From contig JASGIT010000001.1 of assembly GCA_047601665.1 (NCBI GenBank), positions 1-64,000 on the forward strand: 64,000 bases of DNA, given 5' to 3'. How positions within the stretch are numbered: position 1 is the stretch's first letter; each line of letters starts with the position of its first letter. The notes beneath the pieces are model-generated. The model was not told the origin of the DNA. It saw nothing but the letters and a program-made list of their open reading frames with translations, and searched no databases. The position numbers and the translations under genes were made by a program. This DNA is from JASGIT01 sp047601665. Lineage in GTDB: Bacteria > Pseudomonadota > Gammaproteobacteria > Burkholderiales > Burkholderiaceae_C. Shown in pieces: positions 35,497 through 43,953 of the stretch.

Positions 35497-36414
35497 ATGG
35501 AAATCGCCATCGTCCTGTTCGTCATCGCCGCCATCTTCATCGCGCGCGCCGTCAAGGTCGTGCCGCAGCAGCACGCCTGGATCAAGGAGCGCCTGGGCAA
35601 GTACGCGGGCACGCTCACGCCGGGGCTGAACTTCCTCGTGCCCTTCGTCGACCGCGTGGCCTACAAGCACAGCCTGAAGGAAATCCCGCTCGACGTGCCC
35701 AGCCAGATCTGCATCACCAAGGACAACACGCAGCTGCAGGTGGACGGCATCCTCTACTTCCAGGTGACCGACCCGATGCGCGCGAGCTACGGCTCGTCCA
35801 ACTACGTCATGGCGATCACCCAGCTGGCGCAAACCTCGCTGCGCAGCGTGATCGGCAGGCTGGAGCTCGACAAGACCTTCGAGGAGCGCGACATGATCAA
35901 CGCCCAGGTGGTCGCCGCCATCGACGAGGCCGCGCTCAACTGGGGCGTGAAGGTGCTGCGCTACGAGATCAAGGACCTGACGCCGCCCGCCGAAATCCTG
36001 CGCTCCATGCAGGCGCAGATCACCGCCGAGCGCGAAAAGCGCGCGCTCATCGCCGCCTCCGAAGGCCGCCGGCAGGAGCAGATCAACATCGCCACCGGCG
36101 AGCGCGAAGCGTTCATCGCGCGCTCCGAGGGCGAGAAGCAGGCCGTTATCAACAAGGCCCAGGGCGAGGCCGAATCCATCAAGGCCGTGGCCGAGGCCAC
36201 CGCCCAGGCCATCGAGCGCGTGGCCGCCGCCATCCGCCAGCCTGGCGGCGAGCAGGCCGTGCAGCTCAAGGTGGCCGAAAAGGCCGTGGACGCCTACGGC
36301 CGGGTCGCCTCCGACGCGACCACCACGCTCATCGTGCCCGGCAACATGACCGAGGTGTCGGCGCTGATCGCTTCGGCCATGAAGATGGTGCAGGCGGGCG
36401 GACAGCGAGGCTGA
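35497..36414 (+). CDS. SPFH/Band 7 stomatin-like protein (QmcA type)
   Basis: A 305-residue protein with one N-terminal membrane helix (MEIAIVLFVIAAIFIARAVK) and a Band 7 domain (VVPQQHAWIKERLGKYAGTL...). A long Ala/Glu-rich coiled coil (about 175-250) with the repeated SEGEKQAVINKAQGEAESI pattern follows. It probably forms large oligomers at the membrane that scaffold or restrain proteases. It follows the NfeD gene in one operon. Other members are HflC/HflK, but the single helix and partner favour the QmcA/stomatin branch. Confidence 0.9.
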   Translation: MEIAIVLFVIAAIFIARAVKVVPQQHAWIKERLGKYAGTLTPGLNFLVPFVDRVAYKHSLKEIPLDVPSQICITKDNTQLQVDGILYFQVTDPMRASYGSSNYVMAITQLAQTSLRSVIGRLELDKTFEERDMINAQVVAAIDEAALNWGVKVLRYEIKDLTPPAEILRSMQAQITAEREKRALIAASEGRRQEQINIATGEREAFIARSEGEKQAVINKAQGEAESIKAVAEATAQAIERVAAAIRQPGGEQAVQLKVAEKAVDAYGRVASDATTTLIVPGNMTEVSALIASAMKMVQAGGQRG

Positions 36415-36433
36415 GGCCACGGCGGGCCGCGCC

Positions 36434-36865
36434 TTGCGCGGGGCCGCGGCCCGTGCGGTTGCGGCATGTCACAATCCCGGCCTGTTCCGTTCAGCCCCCA
36501 CCCTTCCCTTGCATTTCCAGCGTCCGTCGCCCTCCCGCTCGCGCTGGCTGGCCTGCCTGCTGGCGTTGCTGCTGCTGCTCGGCCAGCAGGGCGCGGTGCG
36601 TCATGCGCTGTCGCACCTGCCCCAGGCCGGTGCGGCCTGGTCCTCGCCTGACGGCGGCGACGGGCACGGGCCAGCGCCCGAGCACGCGGCCTGCGCCGAA
36701 TGCGCGGCGTTCGCGGCGCTGGACCTGGACATCGCCCTGCCCGTGGTGCTGCTGTGGTGCCTGGGCCTGGCGCTGCGCTGGCACTTCCCGCCGGACCGGC
36801 CCCAGGCGCGCGCGCCGGTGTTCGCGGTCGCGTTGCGTTCGCGCGGCCCTCCCGCCTTCCTTTGA
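36434..36865 (+). CDS. DUF2946-like small membrane protein
   Basis: Up to 143 residues. The start is uncertain: TTG at 36434 opens the frame, but a TTG at 36509 just before LHFQRPSPSRSRWLAC is equally possible. A hydrophobic segment (LACLLALLLLLGQQGA), a Gly/His/Pro stretch, and EHAACAECAAFAAL with two cysteines are followed by a second hydrophobic segment. This resembles DUF2946 proteins, which often lie beside TonB-dependent copper receptors. The next gene is a TonB receptor on the same strand, 80 bases on. Family match is tentative. Confidence 0.5.
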   Translation: MRGAAARAVAACHNPGLFRSAPTLPLHFQRPSPSRSRWLACLLALLLLLGQQGAVRHALSHLPQAGAAWSSPDGGDGHGPAPEHAACAECAAFAALDLDIALPVVLLWCLGLALRWHFPPDRPQARAPVFAVALRSRGPPAFL

Positions 36866-36945
36866 GTCCGTTTCCTCGCCCGCCGTCCCGCGCCTTCGCG
36901 CCGGGGCGCCGCCGCCTGCACTCGTTCGATTCAAAGGTTTTTGTC

Positions 36946-39135
36946 ATGATCCCCTTCCAGCCCCGTGCGCTGGCGGCGGCGCTTGCCGCCGTCCTGCCCG
37001 CTCTGGCTTCCGTTTCCGCGCTGGCGCAGCAGGCCAGCCCTTCCGCCGCCGACGCACCCGGTGCGTCCGGCACCTCCACCACGGTACTGCCCAGCGCCCC
37101 CGTCATGGGCGAGATGCGCGTGAGCGCCAAGCGCCTGGACGCCGCGCGCAACGCGCTGTCGCCCGACACCGGCAGTTCCATCTACAGCTTCGACAGCGAC
37201 GACATCGCCCGCCTGCCGCAGGGCGACGCCACGGCGCTGAACCAGGTGCTGCTGCAGGCGCCCGGCGTGGTGCAGGACTCGTATGGCCAGCTGCACGTGC
37301 GCGGCGACCATTCCAACCTGCAGTACCGCATCAACGGCGTGGTGATCCCCGAGCCGATCAGCGGCTTCGGCCAGGTGCTGGACACGCGCTTCGCCAACGA
37401 GATCAACGTGCTCACCGGCGCGCTGCCGGCGCAGTACGGCTACCGCACTGCGGGCGTGGTGGACATCCACACCAAGGGCGCGGCCACTGACGAGGACGGC
37501 CAGCCCCGGCCCTTCGGCGGCGAGGTCGGCACCGTGCTGGGCAGCAACGGCCGGCGCGAGCTCAACGGCCAGGTGCAGGGCACGCAGGGGCGGCTGTCGT
37601 ACTACCTGAGCGGCACCTTCGCCGAAAGCAACCTGGGCATCGAGAACCCCACCGGCGAGCGCAGCGCTATCCACGACCACACCACGCAGAACAAGTCGTT
37701 CGGCATGTTGTCGTACATGCTGGACGCCGACAGCCGCGTGGGCTTCATGTTCGGCACGGCCAACAGCCACTTCCAGATCCCGACCTGGCCGGGGCTGACG
37801 CCCGCCTACACGCTCGACGGCGTGGCGCCCCCGGCCTCCGAGGACCTGAACGCCAACCAGCGCGAGAAGACGGACTTCCAGATCCTGTCGTACCAGCGCC
37901 GGGTGTCGCCGCAGCTCGACTACCAGGTCTCGCTGTTCCGCCGCTCCAGCCGCATCGACTACGTGCCCGACCCGGTGGGCGACCTGGTCTACAACGGCGT
38001 GGCCTCCGACATCGCGCGCACCAACCGCGCCTACGGCCTGCAGACCGACGCCAGCTACCGGCTGAACGACCGCCACACGCTGCGCGCGGGCCTGTTCCTG
38101 CAGCGCGAGCGCTACGGGGTGAACAACAATTCGCTGGTGTTCCCGGCCGATGACGACGGCGCGCAGACCAGCGGCACGCCGGTCGCCATCACCGACAACG
38201 CGCGCGGCGCGGGCAACACGGTGGGCGTGTACGTGCAGGACGAGTGGAAGCCCACGGACAAACTCACCGTCAACTACGGCGCGCGCTACGACCATGTGAA
38301 CACCATCGTCAGCGAGCAGCAGTTCAGCCCGCGCCTGGGCGTGACCTACGACGTGTCGAACCGCACGCGGCTGCACGCCGGCTACGCGCGCTACTTCACG
38401 CCGCCGCCGACCGAGAAGTTCGACACCACGACGGTGGACAGATTCCTCGGCACCACGAACGCGCTTCCGTCCGACGCCAACACCGCCGTGCGCTCGGAGC
38501 GCTCCAACTACTTCGACCTGGGCGTGTCGCACCAGCTCACCTCCAGCCTCACGCTGGGGCTCGACGCCTACTACCGCGACGTGCGCCACCTGCAGGACGA
38601 GGGCCAATTCGGCAATGCGCTGCTGTATTCGGCCTTCAACTACCAGCGCGGCCGCATCTACGGCATCGAGGGCTCGGCCAACTACCGGCAGGGCAACTTC
38701 GGCGCCTACATGAACGTGGCGCTGTCGCGCGCGCTGGGCAAGGGCATCGAGACGGGGCAGTTCAACTTCGACGACGACGAACTGGCCTACGTCAGCAACC
38801 ACTGGGTCCACCTGGACCACGACCAGACGGTCACGGCCTCGGGCGGCGTGTCGTACCTGTACGCCGGCACCACCTGGACGGCGAGCGCGCTGTTCGGATC
38901 GGGCCTGCGCAACGGCTTCGCCAACACCGGGCACCTGCCGTCCTACTGGCAGTTGAACGTGGGCGCCGCGCACGACTTCGACCTGCCCATGGTCGGCAAG
39001 CTCAAGACCCGCCTGGCGGTGCTGAACCTGTTCGACCGCAGCTACGAGCTGCGCGACGGCACCGGCATCGGCGTCGGCGCGCCGCAGTTCGCGCCGCGCC
39101 GCACCTTCCTGGTGTCGATCAGCAAGCCGTTCTGA
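36946..39135 (+). CDS. TonB-dependent outer membrane receptor
   Basis: A 729-residue receptor with signal peptide (MIPFQPRALAAALAAVLPALASVSALA). The plug domain has ALNQVLLQAPGVVQDSYGQLHVRGDHSNLQYRINGVVI and a TonB-box-like start near GEMRVSAKRLD. A 22-strand beta-barrel ends in a C-terminal Phe (FLVSISKPF), the outer-membrane insertion signal. Its substrate is not evident: a copper link is suggested only by the DUF2946-like neighbour. The start ATG at 36946 has AAAGG upstream. Confidence 0.9.
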   Translation: MIPFQPRALAAALAAVLPALASVSALAQQASPSAADAPGASGTSTTVLPSAPVMGEMRVSAKRLDAARNALSPDTGSSIYSFDSDDIARLPQGDATALNQVLLQAPGVVQDSYGQLHVRGDHSNLQYRINGVVIPEPISGFGQVLDTRFANEINVLTGALPAQYGYRTAGVVDIHTKGAATDEDGQPRPFGGEVGTVLGSNGRRELNGQVQGTQGRLSYYLSGTFAESNLGIENPTGERSAIHDHTTQNKSFGMLSYMLDADSRVGFMFGTANSHFQIPTWPGLTPAYTLDGVAPPASEDLNANQREKTDFQILSYQRRVSPQLDYQVSLFRRSSRIDYVPDPVGDLVYNGVASDIARTNRAYGLQTDASYRLNDRHTLRAGLFLQRERYGVNNNSLVFPADDDGAQTSGTPVAITDNARGAGNTVGVYVQDEWKPTDKLTVNYGARYDHVNTIVSEQQFSPRLGVTYDVSNRTRLHAGYARYFTPPPTEKFDTTTVDRFLGTTNALPSDANTAVRSERSNYFDLGVSHQLTSSLTLGLDAYYRDVRHLQDEGQFGNALLYSAFNYQRGRIYGIEGSANYRQGNFGAYMNVALSRALGKGIETGQFNFDDDELAYVSNHWVHLDHDQTVTASGGVSYLYAGTTWTASALFGSGLRNGFANTGHLPSYWQLNVGAAHDFDLPMVGKLKTRLAVLNLFDRSYELRDGTGIGVGAPQFAPRRTFLVSISKPF

Positions 39136-39159
39136 GCAGCCGGCGGCGGGCAGGCGCCA

Positions 39160-40086
39160 TCAGCGGTGCGCGCGGATGGACGCCATGATGCCCGCCGTGA
39201 ACAGCGCCACCGCCGCCCACTGCACGGGCGCGGGCCACTGCGCGTCCCACACGAAGGCGTAGAGCAGCGCGAACAGCGTCTCGCTCACGATGAGCTGGCC
39301 GCACAGGCTGCCGGACAGGCGCTGGCTGGCCATGTTCCACAAGATGGTGGCGAGCCAGGAGGAGCCGAACCCCACCGCCAGGCTCAGCAGCGCGAACGCC
39401 GCGAAGCCCGGCGTCCGCACCAGCAGCGCGGCGGGCGTGCCCGCCGCGAGCCACAGCAGCAGGCCGCCCAGGCCCGTGGCCGCGCCCAGCCAGTTGGCCC
39501 AGTCGGCCGCACCAATTTCAGGATGGCGCTGGAGCCAGGCGCCGTTGAGCAGCGAGAACGCCGTCCAGCTTGCCGTGGCGCACGCGGCATAGGCCAGGCC
39601 GCGCGCGAAGTGCTCCTCCTGCGCGCCCTGCTGCGGCTGCGCCATGCACACCAGCCCCGCCACGGTGAACACGAGGCCCGGCAGCAGCGCTGCCCAGCGC
39701 AGCCCCTGCGGCTTACCCAGCAGCATGACCCACACCGGGATGGTGCCGACGATGAGCGCGGGCAGGCCCACGCCCAGGTCGCGGATGGCGAGCACCAGCA
39801 GCAGGTAGTACCCCGTGAAGCCCAGCACGCTCAGGCCCAGCGCCGCGAGCGCCTGCCGCGCCGTGGGCAGGCGGCGGCGCGCCAGCATGAGCGCGAGCGC
39901 CAGCAGCCCGTAGGTGACGAAGCGCCCCGCCGCCACGTCCAGCGCCGCGAAGCCGCCGGCCATGCGCGGCGCGACGAACGACAGCCCCCAGAGCGCGCCC
40001 GCGCCCAGCCCGGCGAGGATGCCCGTGGCGACGCCGCTGCGCGCCGCTCCCCCAATGACTGCCGTTGCCTCAGGCGCCGAAACCAT
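39160..40086 (-). CDS. EamA/DMT family transporter
   Basis: A 308-residue inner-membrane protein with about ten helices in two EamA halves (LGAGALWGLSFVAPRMAGGFAALDV; GFGSSWLATILWNMASQRL). Probable metabolite exporter of unknown substrate. The ATG at 40086 overlaps the 3' end of the SDR gene by 17 bases, so the two form an operon. It is not closely similar to the other DMT gene at 13,167. Confidence 0.85.
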   Translation of the reverse strand: MVSAPEATAVIGGAARSGVATGILAGLGAGALWGLSFVAPRMAGGFAALDVAAGRFVTYGLLALALMLARRRLPTARQALAALGLSVLGFTGYYLLLVLAIRDLGVGLPALIVGTIPVWVMLLGKPQGLRWAALLPGLVFTVAGLVCMAQPQQGAQEEHFARGLAYAACATASWTAFSLLNGAWLQRHPEIGAADWANWLGAATGLGGLLLWLAAGTPAALLVRTPGFAAFALLSLAVGFGSSWLATILWNMASQRLSGSLCGQLIVSETLFALLYAFVWDAQWPAPVQWAAVALFTAGIMASIRAHR

Positions 40087-40852
40087 CGTCCGCTGCAATC
40101 ACGGCTCCGTTCACGAAATGGCTCTGGTCGCTGGCCAGCAGGGTGATGAGCGCGTCCAGGTCCTGCGGCTGGCCCAGGCGCTTGCGCGGCAGCGTCTGGA
40201 TGAGCTTCTGGCCGTGCTCGGTCTGCCAGTGGCGGTGGTTGATGTCGGTGTCGATGTAGCCGGGGCACAGCGCGTTCACGTTGATGCCGTAGCGGCCCCA
40301 CTCCAGCGCCATCGCCTTGGTCATCTGCACCACGGCGGCCTTGCTCATGCAGTAGGGGCCGATGCGCGGCAGCACCTTGAGGCCCGCCATGGACGCGATG
40401 TTGACGATGCGCCCGCCCGTGAAGCTGCCCGGCGCGGCCCCGCGCGAGCGCGCGATCATGCGCCGCGCCACCTCCTGCGCCACGAAGAACGCGCCCTTGG
40501 TGTTGGTGTCGAAGATGTGGTCGTAGTCGGCCTCGGCCACGTCCAGCAGCTTTTGCGTGGCGGACACGCCCGAGTTGTTGACCAGGATGTCGATGGAGCC
40601 CATCTCCGTCTCGGCATGGGCCACGGCGGCCTTGATGGAGGCGAGGTCGGTCACGTCGAGCTCCACCACGTGCGCGTCGCCGCCCTCGCCCTCGATGCGC
40701 GCGCGCAGGTCCTTGAGGCGCTCCACGCGCCGGCCCGCGAGCACCACGCCCGCCCCGGCGCCGGCCAGCGTGCGCGCGAACTGCGCGCCCAGCCCGCCCG
40801 AGGCGCCGGTCACCAGCGCAATGCGGCCCGAAAGGTCGATGCTGTATGCCAT
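40070..40852 (-). CDS. Short-chain dehydrogenase/reductase (SDR)
   Basis: A 260-residue classical SDR with the NAD(P)-binding TGASGGLG near residue 16, the NNSG motif, and catalytic residues Ser in NIASMAG and Tyr-x3-Lys in YCMSKAAV. Substrate unknown. The ATG at 40852 is preferred over a longer frame whose first residues read through the operator. It overlaps the EamA gene and diverges from the ETF-QO gene over 151 bases containing a palindromic site. Confidence 0.9.
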   Translation of the reverse strand: MAYSIDLSGRIALVTGASGGLGAQFARTLAGAGAGVVLAGRRVERLKDLRARIEGEGGDAHVVELDVTDLASIKAAVAHAETEMGSIDILVNNSGVSATQKLLDVAEADYDHIFDTNTKGAFFVAQEVARRMIARSRGAAPGSFTGGRIVNIASMAGLKVLPRIGPYCMSKAAVVQMTKAMALEWGRYGINVNALCPGYIDTDINHRHWQTEHGQKLIQTLPRKRLGQPQDLDALITLLASDQSHFVNGAVIAADDGFGA

Positions 40853-40876
40853 GGCTGCTTCTCTCTTTTCCAGAAA

Positions 40877-40896
40877 ATAGAACGATCGTTCGATTC
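40877..40896. promoter_or_regulatory. TetR-type operator-like palindrome
   Basis: AATAGAACGATCGTTCGATT, a 20-base palindrome with one mismatched pair, core GAACGATCGTTC at 40880-40891. It lies in the divergent gap between the SDR and ETF-QO genes, about 25 bases from the SDR start. Similar sites bind TetR-family regulators of fatty acid or aromatic catabolism. Confidence 0.5.
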
Positions 40897-41003
40897 TTGG
40901 CGCCACGGCTTACAATCCCGTCGCACGCAGGACAGGCGCGGTGCCGCCTGCCCTTCGAGAATCGTCACCCACCATTATCAAACCGCCCCGAGAGAGCCCC
41001 GCC

Positions 41004-42704
41004 ATGACCAACGAAGAAATCCTCGCCCAATACGGCCCCCGCGAAGCCATGGAATACGACGTGGTGATCGTCGGCGGCGGCCCCGGAGGCCTGTCCACGG
41101 CCATCCGCCTCAAGCAGCTGGCGGCGGAAAAGGGCCAGGACGTGTCCGTGGTGGTGCTCGAAAAAGGCTCCGAGCCCGGCGCGCACATCCTGTCGGGCGC
41201 GATCATGGACCCGCGCGCGCTCACCGAACTCATCCCCGACTGGAAGGAAAAGGGCGCGCCGCTGACCCAGCCCGTCACCGACGATGCGTTCATGTTCCTG
41301 TCGGAGAAGTCGGGCTTCCGCGTGCCCAACTTCATGCTGCCGCCCAACTTCCAGAACCACGGCAACTACATCGTGCGCCTGGGCAACGTCACCAAGTGGC
41401 TGGGCGAGCAGGCCGAGGAACTGGGCGTGGAGATCTTCCCCGGCTTCGCCGCCGCCGAAATCCTCTACAACGACGACGGCTCCGTGAAGGGCGTGGCCAC
41501 CGGCAACATGGGCATCAGCAAGGAGGGCGAGCCCACGGGCGACTTCCAGCTGGGCATGGAGCTGCACGCCAAGTACACCATCTTCGCCGAGGGCGCGCGC
41601 GGCCACCTGGGCAAGCAGCTGATCGCGCGCTACAAGCTCGACGCGGGCTGCGACCCGCAGAGCTTCGGCATCGGCATCAAGGAGCTGTGGGAAATCGACC
41701 CCAAGCGCCACGAGCCCGGCCTGGTGCTGCACAGCGCGGGCTGGCCCATGGACAACAGCACCTACGGCGGCGCCTTCCTCTACCACCTGGAAGACAACCT
41801 CGTCGCTTTAGGCTTCATCACCGGCCTGGGGTACAGCAACCCGTACCTGAGCCCGTTCGAGGAAATGCAGCGCTGGAAGACGCACCCCAACATCCGCTAC
41901 TACCTCGAAGGCGATGAAAGCAAGGGCATCAAGCACGGCAAGCGCCTGTCGTACGGCGCGCGCGCCATCAACGCCAGCGGCCTCAGCGCCCTGCCCAAGA
42001 CCGTCTTCCCGGGCGGCGCGCTGATCGGCTGCGACGCGGGCTTCCTGAACGTGGGCCGCATCAAGGGCAGCCACGCCGCCATCAAGACCGGCATGTTGGC
42101 CGCCGACGCCGCGTATGACGCCATCCAGGCCGGCCGCCAGCACGACGAGCTGAGCGCCTACCCCGAGGCCTTCGAGAAGAGCTGGCTCCACACCGAGCTG
42201 AACAAGGACCGCAACTTCAAGAACTGGTTCAAGAAGGGCCTCGTGTTCGCCACCGTCATGAACGGCTTCGAGCAGTTCGTGCTGCGCGGCCACATCCCCT
42301 GGACGCTGCACCGCGACAAGCCCGACTACGCCTGCCTGAAGCCCGCAGCGGAATGCAAGCCCATCGTCTACCCCAAGCCCGACGGCAAGCTCACCTTCGA
42401 CCGCCTGTCCAGCGTGTTCATCAGCAACACCAACCACGCCGAGAACCAGCCCGCGCACCTGACGCTCAAGGACCCGAGCGTGCCCGTCAACGTGAACCTG
42501 GCGAAGTACGCCGGCCCCGAGAGCCGCTACTGCCCCGCCGGCGTGTACGAGTTCGTGCCCGACGAGGCCAAGGGCGGCGAGCGCCTGCAGATCAACGCGC
42601 AGAACTGCGTGCACTGCAAGACCTGCGACATCAAGGACCCGACGCAGAACATCGTCTGGGTCACGCCCGAAGGCGGCGGCGGCCCGAACTACGTGGGCAT
42701 GTAA
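41004..42704 (+). CDS. Electron transfer flavoprotein-ubiquinone oxidoreductase
   Basis: ETF-QO passes electrons from acyl-CoA dehydrogenases (via ETF) to ubiquinone. The 566-residue protein has an FAD-binding GGGPGGLSTAIRLKQL near the N-terminus, a membrane-attachment region, and a C-terminal 4Fe-4S centre with cysteines in RYCPAGVYEF and NCVHCKTCDIKDP. I chose the ATG at 41004 (MTNEEILAQYG). It lies divergent to an SDR gene, with a TetR-like palindrome between. Confidence 0.95.
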   Translation: MTNEEILAQYGPREAMEYDVVIVGGGPGGLSTAIRLKQLAAEKGQDVSVVVLEKGSEPGAHILSGAIMDPRALTELIPDWKEKGAPLTQPVTDDAFMFLSEKSGFRVPNFMLPPNFQNHGNYIVRLGNVTKWLGEQAEELGVEIFPGFAAAEILYNDDGSVKGVATGNMGISKEGEPTGDFQLGMELHAKYTIFAEGARGHLGKQLIARYKLDAGCDPQSFGIGIKELWEIDPKRHEPGLVLHSAGWPMDNSTYGGAFLYHLEDNLVALGFITGLGYSNPYLSPFEEMQRWKTHPNIRYYLEGDESKGIKHGKRLSYGARAINASGLSALPKTVFPGGALIGCDAGFLNVGRIKGSHAAIKTGMLAADAAYDAIQAGRQHDELSAYPEAFEKSWLHTELNKDRNFKNWFKKGLVFATVMNGFEQFVLRGHIPWTLHRDKPDYACLKPAAECKPIVYPKPDGKLTFDRLSSVFISNTNHAENQPAHLTLKDPSVPVNVNLAKYAGPESRYCPAGVYEFVPDEAKGGERLQINAQNCVHCKTCDIKDPTQNIVWVTPEGGGGPNYVGM

Positions 42705-42705
42705 A

Positions 42706-42762
42706 AAAGATAGCTGCCAGCGCTTGCCCAGCAAGGGCTGGAGGCCGGTTTCATCCGAAATT
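42706..42762 (-). repeat. Dispersed hairpin repeat, copy 7 (after ETF-QO)
   Basis: Reverse orientation: GATAGCTGCCAGCGCTTG, loop, CAAGGGCTGGAGGCCGGTTT. One arm has a C-to-G change that weakens the stem. It begins two bases after the ETF-QO stop. Confidence 0.8.
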
Positions 42763-42820
42763 GGCCTAGCGCTTACCCTCAGGTCGGGCAGGTGTCACAA
42801 GGCGTACACTTCGCCCCCGG

Positions 42821-42843
42821 CGCCGCGCTTACCCAGCGCGGCG
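42821..42843 (+). other. 5' UTR hairpin upstream of ABC binding-protein gene
   Basis: GC-only stem CGCCGCGC (42821-42828) / GCGCGGCG (42836-42843), loop TTACCCA. There is no T-run after it, so it is not a simple terminator. It lies about 50 bases before the start codon. Confidence 0.35.
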
Positions 42844-42892
42844 CGTTTCATGTCAACGCAAACCATGCAATGAAGGACGGTTGGAGATGCAA

Positions 42893-43861
42893 ATGAAGAA
42901 ATTGCCCTGGATGACGATGGGCGCGCTGGCCCTGGCCGCCGCTGCCGTGGCCGCTCCTGCTGCGGCGCAGCAGAAGTCCGTGGCCGTGACGGCCATCGTG
43001 GAGCACCCCGCGCTCGACGCCGTGCGCGACGGCGTGAAGGACGCGCTCAAGGCCGCCGGCTACGAAGAAGGCAAGAGCCTCAAGTGGCAGTACCAGAGCG
43101 CCCAGGGCAACACCGGCACCGCCGCGCAGATCGCGCGCAAGTTCGTGGGCGACAAGCCCGACGCCATCGTCGCCATCGCCACGCCCTCGGCCCAGGCCGT
43201 GGTCGCCGCGACCAAGGACGTGCCCGTGGTCTTCTCCGCCGTGACCGACCCCGTGGCCGCCAAGCTGGTGCCGAGCTGGGAGCCGTCCAAGACCAACGTG
43301 ACCGGCGTGTCCGACCTGCTCGCGCTCGACAAGCAGATGGACCTGATCAAGCAGGTCGTGCCCACCGCCAAGCGCGTGGGCATGGTCTACAGCCCCGGCG
43401 AGGCCAATTCGGTCGTCGTGGTGAAGGAACTCGAAGCACTGCTGCCCAAGATGGGCTGGACGCTGGTGACCGCCTCCGCCCCCCGCTCGGTGGACGTGAG
43501 CAGCGCCGCGCGCAGCCTGGTGGGCAAGGTGGACGTGATCTACACCAACACCGACAACAACGTGGTGTCGGCCTACGAGTCGCTGGTCAAGGTAGGCCAG
43601 GACGCGAAGATTCCGCTCGTCGCCTCCGACACCGACAGCGTGAAGCGCGGCGCGGTGGCCGCCTACGGCATCAACTACCACGACCTGGGCGAGCAGACCG
43701 GCCGCATGGTGGTGCGCATCCTTAAGGGCGAGAAGCCCGGCGCCATCAAGCCCGAGGTCAGCACCAAGATGGAGCTGTTCGTGAACCCCGGCGCCGCCGA
43801 GAAGCAAGGCGTGAAGCTGTCGGACGCGCTGGTCAAGTCGGCCGCGCAGGTCGTCAAGTAA
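42893..43861 (+). CDS. ABC transporter substrate-binding protein (TrpX/DUF534 type)
   Basis: A 322-residue periplasmic protein with signal peptide MKKLPWMTMGALALAAAAVAAPAAAQQ. The PF04392-type body shows VAVTAIVEHPALDAVRDGVKDAL and the VYSPGEANSV and YTNTDNNV motifs. Homologous systems (TrpXYZ) take up tryptophan or tyrosine; the substrate here is unknown. The ATG at 42893 has GGAG six bases upstream; the earlier TTG and ATG are too close to it. A terminator separates it from its permease and ATPase genes. Confidence 0.88.
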   Translation: MKKLPWMTMGALALAAAAVAAPAAAQQKSVAVTAIVEHPALDAVRDGVKDALKAAGYEEGKSLKWQYQSAQGNTGTAAQIARKFVGDKPDAIVAIATPSAQAVVAATKDVPVVFSAVTDPVAAKLVPSWEPSKTNVTGVSDLLALDKQMDLIKQVVPTAKRVGMVYSPGEANSVVVVKELEALLPKMGWTLVTASAPRSVDVSSAARSLVGKVDVIYTNTDNNVVSAYESLVKVGQDAKIPLVASDTDSVKRGAVAAYGINYHDLGEQTGRMVVRILKGEKPGAIKPEVSTKMELFVNPGAAEKQGVKLSDALVKSAAQVVK

Positions 43862-43896
43862 GAAGGCGCAGCGCCCACGCGCCGCTGCCCATGCGC

Positions 43897-43924
43897 ACAG
43901 GAGCCCCGCGGGGCTCCTGTTTTG
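43897..43924 (+). terminator. Rho-independent terminator/attenuator between binding-protein and permease genes
   Basis: Stem ACAGGAGCCCC (43897-43907) with GGGGCTCCTGT (43910-43920), a very tight loop, followed by TTTT. It probably ends most transcripts after the binding-protein gene, giving more binding protein than permease. Confidence 0.85.
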
Positions 43925-43953
43925 TTATTGATCTTCCGCTTCTTTCGCACCCC

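Noticed and set aside
42821..42843. Hairpin before the ABC binding-protein gene as a terminator
   Set aside because: The stem is strong but lacks a T-run, so it is kept only as an unassigned 5' UTR structure.
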